From an uncultured Mucispirillum sp. (lineage in GTDB: Bacteria; Chrysiogenota; Deferribacteres; Deferribacterales; Mucispirillaceae), in NCBI GenBank assembly GCA_945947845.1, contig CAMEZN010000128.1, forward strand, positions 1 to 5,788: 5,788 nucleotides of DNA, read 5' to 3'. The position numbers and the translations under genes were made by a program. The first letter of the stretch is position 1. The number at the start of each line of letters is the position of its first letter. Below are positions 1 through 4,169 of this stretch, one piece after another. The notes below the pieces were generated by a model. The model made no database searches, was not told where the DNA came from, and saw only the letters and a list, made by a program, of their open reading frames with translations.

Positions 1-206
1 GCCTCAGCAAGTGCCGCTTTTATATCTTCTGTTCTTTGAATGAGCATAGCTTTTATTCTTTTAGCTGTTAGAAAATATAATAAAGCTGCAAAAATAATGA
101 ACATCGCAACTCGCCAGCCAAAAGTTTTCCAATCAAGCTCGCCACCAGCAGCAAATGCAGTTAATGGAAAAGAAAGCAATGTAATTAATAAAAATGCTTT
201 TTTCAC
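1..206 (-). CDS. atpF: F-type ATP synthase F0 subunit b, N-terminal part (runs off the left edge)
   Basis: Only the first 68 codons plus two bases are present; the gene continues past position 1. Subunit b forms the peripheral stalk of the F1F0 ATP synthase, holding F1 against the membrane sector so that rotation drives ATP synthesis. The frame begins with GTG at 206-204 and reads MKKAFLLITLLSFPLTAFA followed by AGGELDW, a typical cleavable signal peptide with an A-x-A-like end. A second hydrophobic stretch follows at about residues 34-48 (AMFIIFAALLYFLTA), then the charged start of the stalk helix (KRIKAMLIQRTEDI). This layout (signal peptide, then membrane helix, then a '+x-I...R...I' start) is known for b subunits of several diderm lineages with separate b and b'. 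GTG is chosen because AGGGGGA lies four bases upstream and the signal peptide starts exactly there. The gene lies ten bases after b', so the two are surely cotranscribed. Family assignment is firm; the symbol is by convention. Confidence 0.88.
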   Translation of the reverse strand, partial: MKKAFLLITLLSFPLTAFAAGGELDWKTFGWRVAMFIIFAALLYFLTAKRIKAMLIQRTEDIKAALAE

Positions 207-210
207 CTGC

Positions 211-217
211 TCCCCCT
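211..217 (-). promoter_or_regulatory. Ribosome binding site of subunit b, overlapping the b' stop codon
   Basis: The minus strand reads AGGGGGA, four bases before the GTG start at 206. Its first base is the last base of the b' TAA stop (219-217). This purine-rich run is much stronger than other candidate sites in the window, decides the GTG start, and suggests translational coupling of b to b', which would keep the two stalk subunits in balance. The coupling is inferred. Confidence 0.7.
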
Positions 218-648
218 TATGCTATATTACCAGAAATGGTTTTATATATTATTTCACTAATATCTTTTGCTTCTTTTTGTAATGTCTGCCTAGCAGTATC
301 ATAAGACTGCTTTAATTCATTACGGGAAGCTTCTGTGGTTTTAGATATTTCTGCTTTTGCTTCACTAATGATTGCTTCAACTTCTATTGCTGCTACGTCT
401 TTCATTGTAATTTGATATGCAGACATTTCAGCTCTAACAGCAAGAAGTTTTTCTTCATAAGCTTTTTTAGAATCTTCAACAGATGCAAGCCCTGAATCTG
501 CTGTTGATTTAAGTTGTCTTATCTTTTCATCTCTTGATTCAATAGTAGCTTTTACAGGGTTAAGATATAAAAACTTAGCCATAATAATAACTACAATAAG
601 AAGAAAAAGTTGGATAAAAAGAGTTTCGTCTAAACCGATAGAAATCAT
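217..648 (-). CDS. atpF': F-type ATP synthase F0 subunit b' (second b-type stalk subunit)
   Basis: This complete 143-residue protein is the second b-type subunit of the F1F0 ATP synthase peripheral stalk, expected to pair with subunit b as a heterodimer. Residues 9-27 form one membrane helix (TLFIQLFLLIVVIIMAKFL), followed by the family's junction motif LNPVKATIESRDEKI. The remainder is a charged, Ala/Glu/Lys-rich helix with coiled-coil character that would run up to F1. It has no signal peptide, unlike subunit b. The ATG at 648 is preceded by AAGGAG (662-657) with an 8-base spacer; an ATG at 655 is out of frame. The length is normal for b'. It is the first gene after a 306-base intergenic region with a candidate promoter, so it probably opens the operon, with b and then presumably the delta, alpha, gamma, beta and epsilon genes beyond the left edge. 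b and b' are hard to tell apart by sequence alone; the call rests on gene order and the lack of a signal peptide. Confidence 0.87.
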   Translation of the reverse strand: MISIGLDETLFIQLFLLIVVIIMAKFLYLNPVKATIESRDEKIRQLKSTADSGLASVEDSKKAYEEKLLAVRAEMSAYQITMKDVAAIEVEAIISEAKAEISKTTEASRNELKQSYDTARQTLQKEAKDISEIIYKTISGNIA

Positions 649-751
649 CAGCCATGCTCCTTATATGATTTGTAGTATATTTTATAAAATAATACAAAAT
701 ATATCTGAAATAAAATATGCTCATATATAAGCAAAATTTTACTAACAATAT

Positions 752-780
752 ACTTTATCAGTAATATTTTAAAGTGTCAA
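752..780 (-). promoter_or_regulatory. atpF': Candidate sigma-70-type promoter for the ATP synthase operon
   Basis: On the minus strand a perfect TTGACA (780-775) is followed by a 17-base spacer and TAAAGT (757-752), a 4-of-6 match to TATAAT. It points at b' and would give a leader of roughly 95-100 bases. A consensus -35 with ideal spacing is notable, but in such A/T-rich DNA the -10 match is weak evidence. Confidence 0.5.
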
Positions 781-876
781 GATTAAAACATTATATTAAA
801 GACTGAAAAACATAAAAAATATACACCACTTTATTTTTCTTGACATATGGCAGTTTAATATACTATTTTAAAGTGT
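765..876. repeat. Short direct and inverted repeats around the candidate promoter
   Basis: TATTTTAAAGTGT occurs at 765-777 and again at 864-876 in the same orientation, 99 bases apart. TAAAGTG within it also occurs inverted as CACTTTA at 827-833. TGTCAAGA at 775-782 is inverted as TCTTGACA at 838-845. The 765-777 copy overlaps the -35 box and spacer of the candidate promoter. These could be binding sites for a regulator or remains of a duplicated promoter; chance is possible because the region is A/T-rich, though the G/C-containing cores make pure chance less likely. Confidence 0.4.
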
Positions 877-954
877 TTTAATTTTATAATCTTTTTATAA
901 ATTTTAACAGTTTTTTATATGCTTTATTAATATAAATTTAATATAGTTATATAT

Positions 955-1911
955 CTATTCATTGATTTGATTTAATATTTCATCTATATATCGAGTATTC
1001 CAAAATTCTATACCCGGATAGTCATCATGTATTAGTGTTTTAGGGGTTTCAAGTTTATCAAAAAAACCTGTTGTATGTATCTGCTCAATCTGGTTTTTAT
1101 AATCAAAATATAAGGTGGTAATCATCATCATATCTACATCTTTACCAAAAGCAGAATATGTAGACTTAAAGCCCATATAGTGATTTCCATATTTTTCAAG
1201 ATTTCTAAACTTCATCAACATATCTTTATATTTTTTAAAATATGACTTATTACATCTTTTAATATATTTAGTAGAATTTAAAATATCATATACATTGCTT
1301 ACATCAATTTCTCCTGCTAGGACATCTTGATTAGATAGTAATTTTTCTAATTCATCACTTGAATTTGGAAAATATTTTAGCTCAAACTCATTTTTCAGCT
1401 TAAACCATTCTGGCGGATTATCTTCTAATGATGTGCCGCGAAATATTCCATAATAGTTTACATTATCAGTTATATTCCACTGGATATGTTCTTTATCTAT
1501 ATGCTCTACATATGCAAACATATACTGCATATTTTTAACTTTTGATATGTTCCACGAACTTAAATTATCATTGATGCTGCCTGCACCATAAAACATTCCT
1601 TCCATATTTTCTACATTTGAAACGTCCCAGGATTTAATACCATTAATATCAAAAAAGACAGCCCCATGAAAAAGCCATGACATATCTGTTATTTCACTTG
1701 TATTAATCATATCAAGGGGGAATTTTTCTTCTTTAATCAAATAGATAAGCTCTTCTTTTGTTTTTGGGGTTACTTTAACTCTTTTACTACTGTTTAAAAT
1801 ATAATAAACCTGATTTACAGCAAGCATAATTATCATAACAGAAAAGAACAAGATTACATATATTTTTTTATAATACTTTTGTCCTATTTGTATATATTTC
1901 TTGTTATCCAT
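955..1911 (-). CDS. Signal-anchored DUF285/BspA-like protein, short paralog lacking the second repeat array
   Basis: This 318-residue protein has a short Lys-rich cytoplasmic head and one membrane helix at about residues 18-36 (YVILFFSVMIIMLAV), with no lipobox Cys, so it is probably an N-in signal anchor with the body outside the inner membrane. Residues 47-94 form the family N-cap (TKEELIYLI ... EITDMSWLF ... GIKSW). Repeats follow at W95 (WDVSNVENM-EGMF) and W120 (WNISKVKNM-QYMF), then a closing unit at W145 ending PPEWF (residues 166-170). A second N-cap starts near 179 (SDELEKLL ... EIDVSNV) but carries a ~76-residue Lys- and Tyr-rich insertion, and the protein stops 14 residues after PGIEFW, exactly where the 688-residue paralog begins its long array. 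It starts at ATG 1911 behind AGGA (1926-1923, 11-base spacer). It may be a specialised short form or a truncated, decaying copy; the open frame and clean start favour a live gene. Function is unknown. Confidence 0.85.
   Translation of the reverse strand: MDNKKYIQIGQKYYKKIYVILFFSVMIIMLAVNQVYYILNSSKRVKVTPKTKEELIYLIKEEKFPLDMINTSEITDMSWLFHGAVFFDINGIKSWDVSNVENMEGMFYGAGSINDNLSSWNISKVKNMQYMFAYVEHIDKEHIQWNITDNVNYYGIFRGTSLEDNPPEWFKLKNEFELKYFPNSSDELEKLLSNQDVLAGEIDVSNVYDILNSTKYIKRCNKSYFKKYKDMLMKFRNLEKYGNHYMGFKSTYSAFGKDVDMMMITTLYFDYKNQIEQIHTTGFFDKLETPKTLIHDDYPGIEFWNTRYIDEILNQINE
1405..1629 (-). repeat. DUF285-type repeat array of the 318-residue protein (two repeats plus closing unit)
   Basis: There are two good 25-residue repeats, starting at W95 and W120 of the protein. 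They are followed by a degenerate closing unit starting at W145 (WNITDNVNYYGIF) that leads to PPEWF. The units match the first array of the 688-residue neighbour position by position. Confidence 0.8.
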
Positions 1912-2034
1912 AATAAAACTTATCCTGCTTAGTATTGGAAAAAGATATTAAATGCACCACTTATTCATACATATTACAGTTATAAATATTTTATATATAA
2001 TTATTTATTTAAATGATAGAATAAATGCTTCAAC

Positions 2035-2049
2035 CATATTTTAAATATG
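2035..2049 (-). other. Small A/T hairpin directly after the stop of the 688-residue gene
   Basis: CATATTT-A-AAATATG on the minus strand is a perfect inverted repeat one base after the TAA stop (2053-2051). It has few G/C pairs and no T-run after it, so it is at best a weak terminator or a 3'-end stabiliser. Transcription may well read on into the 318-residue gene. Confidence 0.2.
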
Positions 2050-2050
2050 C

Positions 2051-4117
2051 TTAATTATCTTTATCCATTGAATGATATTTTATAGTATAATACCACACAG
2101 GCATAGTATTAAGACCACTTTGTGCAAATACTTCTAACAAAGATGTATTTTCATAAACATTCCACTTATCAATATTTTGATTAAAATTCTTTGCATACGA
2201 AAACATTAAATCCATATTCTCCACATTGTAAACATTCCATCTATCTAATGGCTGATTAAAGCTTTCTGCCATATAAAACATTCTTGCCATATTTTTAACA
2301 TTAGATACATTCCAGTTATTTAATGGCTGGTTATAAAGCTTTGTATAGGCAAACATCTGCCCCATATTTTCAACTTTTTTTACATTCCATCTTCCAATAT
2401 TTCTATTAAAAGCATCATTTTTATAAAACATACCAGACATATCTTCTACATTGGATACATTCCATGAAGAAATATCTTTATTAAAACTAGTATATGCGAA
2501 CATATATGACATATCTTTGACTTTTGAAACATTCCAGCTGTTTATATCCTGATTAAATATATAAGCATGATTAAACATGCTGCTCATATTATCTACATTT
2601 GATACATTCCAGCTGCCGATATTCTGCTTAAATAATACTGCATACTCAAACATTTTACTCATATCTTTGACTTTGGACACATTCCATTTGTTTATGGGTT
2701 TGTTAAATTTTCCTGCATACATAAACATTTCACTCATATTATCAACATTAGATGTGTCCCATAAAGATATATCTTGATTAAATTCTACTGCACCAGAAAA
2801 CATTGCAGACATATCTTTTACATTAGATACATTCCAGTATCCAATTGGCGAATTAAACTTTTTATTATTTAAAAACATGTGGGACATATTATCCACATTT
2901 GATACATTCCAGCTGCTTAAATCCTGATTAAAATTTTTAATATTAAAAAACATGCCTGCCATATTTTTAACATTTTGCACATTCCATTTACCAATTGGTG
3001 CATTAAAATAAGGTGCATTAGCAAACATATAAGACATATCTCTTACATTAGAAACATTCCATGATGAAATATCTGCCCTAAAATTATGTGCCTTAAAAAA
3101 CATATGACTCATATTATCCACATTTGATACATTCCAGTTTCCTATATCACCATTAAAGTATGGTGCCTTATGAAACATAAAAGACATATCTTTAACATTT
3201 GATACATTCCATGAAGATAAATCAGCTGTCAAAAGGCTTGTATCAAACATATGACTCATATTATCCACATGAGAAACTTCCCAAAACTCTATGCCCGGAA
3301 GTTCATGAATTATATCTTTCATTAAAATTTCATATGTATCAATCTCATCTTCATCTATCTGTTCTTTCCTGCCATACACTCTATATACATCTTCTACTCC
3401 AAACGATGTAAACATCATTAATTCAAAATAACTTTTATTTGCAAACACATAGGATAAATCAGTTATATTGCTTATATCTATTTCACCGGGATATACTCCC
3501 CTGCCACTTATCAAGGTAATAAGCTCATCTTTTGTTTCAGGAGTATAAATAACTTTAAACCTGTTCTCTCCCTTATACCATTCAGGCAGGTTATTCATCA
3601 TAGGGCTGTAATCAAACATTCTATAATAGTTTGCTTTTTCAGAAACATTCCAGCTGCTTAAATTATCAGAAAAGTTGGAATATGCAAACATAAACATCAT
3701 ATTTTCTACATTTGATACATTCCAGTTAGATATTCCCCCTTTAAATTCAGTTGTATTTTTAAACATTTCAGACATATCTTTTACATGGCTTACATTCCAT
3801 GTTTCAATACCTGAATAATTATCCCGTGGATAAAGATAGAAAAGACGGGATAAATTATCAATATTCCTTATATCTATAAGATTTAAAGGGATATCTTGAT
3901 TCTGTATTAACAATTCAAGAGCATATCGGTCTTCTGGCACAAACATTTCAAAATCAGATAAATATCTATCCTTAATCTGTATAATTACTAAAATAACTAT
4001 CAGTATAATTATACCATATTTTATAAATGCACTAATATTAACTTTTTTTTGTCTTCGTCTAGGATATGTATAAACTTTATTACTGCTGTTTGAAGGCGAT
4101 AATATTTTATTACTCAT
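2051..4117 (-). CDS. Large signal-anchored DUF285/BspA-like repeat protein (688 residues)
   Basis: The N-terminus is Ser/Asn-rich and ends in a basic patch (PRRRQKK, 19-25), followed by a membrane helix at about 35-48 (YGIIILIVILVIIQI). With no Cys and no cleavage motif this is probably an N-in signal anchor, leaving the body in the periplasm or outside. Module 1 has an N-cap (57-106), repeats at W107 and W132, and a C-cap at W156 ending LPEWY (177-181). Module 2 has an N-cap (188-278) interrupted by about 40 residues rich in Asp/Glu/Lys, then 15 repeats from W279 to residue 651, and a second C-cap at W652 ending MPVWYY. Repeats are 25 residues, three of them 24. DUF285/BspA-like repeats are known from surface proteins linked to adhesion; the ligand here is unknown. 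The gene starts 52 bases after the lipoprotein gene, probably in one transcript. The ATG at 4117 has only a weak ribosome site (GAGAATAGG), which may mean modest expression or coupling. Confidence 0.9.
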   Translation of the reverse strand: MSNKILSPSNSSNKVYTYPRRRQKKVNISAFIKYGIIILIVILVIIQIKDRYLSDFEMFVPEDRYALELLIQNQDIPLNLIDIRNIDNLSRLFYLYPRDNYSGIETWNVSHVKDMSEMFKNTTEFKGGISNWNVSNVENMMFMFAYSNFSDNLSSWNVSEKANYYRMFDYSPMMNNLPEWYKGENRFKVIYTPETKDELITLISGRGVYPGEIDISNITDLSYVFANKSYFELMMFTSFGVEDVYRVYGRKEQIDEDEIDTYEILMKDIIHELPGIEFWEVSHVDNMSHMFDTSLLTADLSSWNVSNVKDMSFMFHKAPYFNGDIGNWNVSNVDNMSHMFFKAHNFRADISSWNVSNVRDMSYMFANAPYFNAPIGKWNVQNVKNMAGMFFNIKNFNQDLSSWNVSNVDNMSHMFLNNKKFNSPIGYWNVSNVKDMSAMFSGAVEFNQDISLWDTSNVDNMSEMFMYAGKFNKPINKWNVSKVKDMSKMFEYAVLFKQNIGSWNVSNVDNMSSMFNHAYIFNQDINSWNVSKVKDMSYMFAYTSFNKDISSWNVSNVEDMSGMFYKNDAFNRNIGRWNVKKVENMGQMFAYTKLYNQPLNNWNVSNVKNMARMFYMAESFNQPLDRWNVYNVENMDLMFSYAKNFNQNIDKWNVYENTSLLEVFAQSGLNTMPVWYYTIKYHSMDKDN
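2165..3283 (-). repeat. Long DUF285 array: 15 tandem ~75-bp units coding 25-residue repeats
   Basis: Trp starts each unit at protein residues 279, 303, 328, 353, 378, 403, 428, 453, 478, 503, 528, 552, 577, 602 and 627. The core is W-N-V-S-N-V-x-x-M-x-x-M-F followed by x5-F-N-x-x-[IL]. Units are divergent at the DNA level, but the V-D-N-M type units share CATATTATC on the plus strand at 3257, 3110, 2885, 2735 and 2585, spaced 147, 225, 150 and 150 bases. This points to a two-repeat (150-bp) higher-order unit. Confidence 0.92.
3581..3799 (-). repeat. Short first DUF285 array of the 688-residue protein
   Basis: Two standard units start at W107 (WNVSHVKDM-SEMF) and W132 (WNVSNVENM-MFMF), followed by a degenerate closing unit at W156 (WNVSEKANYYRMF) that runs into LPEWY. 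The same three-unit pattern is present in the 318-residue paralog. Confidence 0.85.
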
Positions 4118-4141
4118 AACCTATTCTCATTTGCAAATAAT

Positions 4142-4155
4142 AATGATTCATCATT
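4142..4155. other. Inverted repeat in the 52-nt spacer between the first two repeat-protein genes
   Basis: AATGAT-TC-ATCATT is a perfect 6-bp inverted repeat about 15 bases after the lipoprotein gene's TAA stop. No clear T-run follows on the minus strand, so it looks more like a processing or attenuation site than a strong terminator. A further palindrome, ATTTGCAAAT (4129-4138), lies next to it. The role of both is unproven. Confidence 0.25.
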
Positions 4156-4169
4156 TTTAATATATTTCT

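Larger units (their letters stand above)
649..954. other. Intergenic region between the repeat-protein cluster and the ATP synthase operon
   Basis: These 306 bases are almost wholly A/T and hold no convincing gene on either strand. They contain the b' ribosome binding site (662-657), a promoter candidate for the ATP synthase operon (780-752), a 13-base direct repeat, an 8-base inverted repeat, and a perfect 14-base A/T palindrome (TATTTTATAAAATA, 678-691) just upstream of the b' ribosome binding site. No GC-rich hairpin with a T-run was found after the stop of the 318-residue gene, so its transcription end is unclear. There is no remnant of the W-N-V-S repeat here. Confidence 0.7.

Noticed and set aside
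40..282. Plus-strand open frame across the b/b' junction
   Set aside because: It overlaps two recognisable ATP synthase genes on the opposite strand and has no family features.
840..869. Plus-strand promoter (TTGACA at 840-845 with TATTTT at 864-869)
   Set aside because: It would point against the 318-residue gene with no plus-strand gene to serve; the -10 is weak. It is more simply part of the inverted repeat.
900..954. Rho-independent terminator after the 318-residue gene
   Set aside because: Only A/T palindromes were found; there is no GC-containing stem followed by a T-run on the minus strand.
1912..2050. Separate promoter for the 318-residue gene (TTGAAG-like box near 2030 on the minus strand)
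   Set aside because: The -35 match is 4 of 6 and no fair -10 lies at proper spacing; in this A/T-rich spacer that is not distinguishable from chance.
2165..3283. Regular ~75-bp periodicity suggesting a CRISPR or non-coding satellite array
   Set aside because: The units are divergent, have no constant repeat with unique spacers, and keep one open frame coding for a known protein repeat.
2577..3411. Plus-strand open frames inside the long repeat gene (for example 2577-2777 and 3199-3411)
   Set aside because: They are antisense readings of the periodic repeat DNA, lack good ribosome sites and resemble no known protein; the minus-strand frame is clearly coding.
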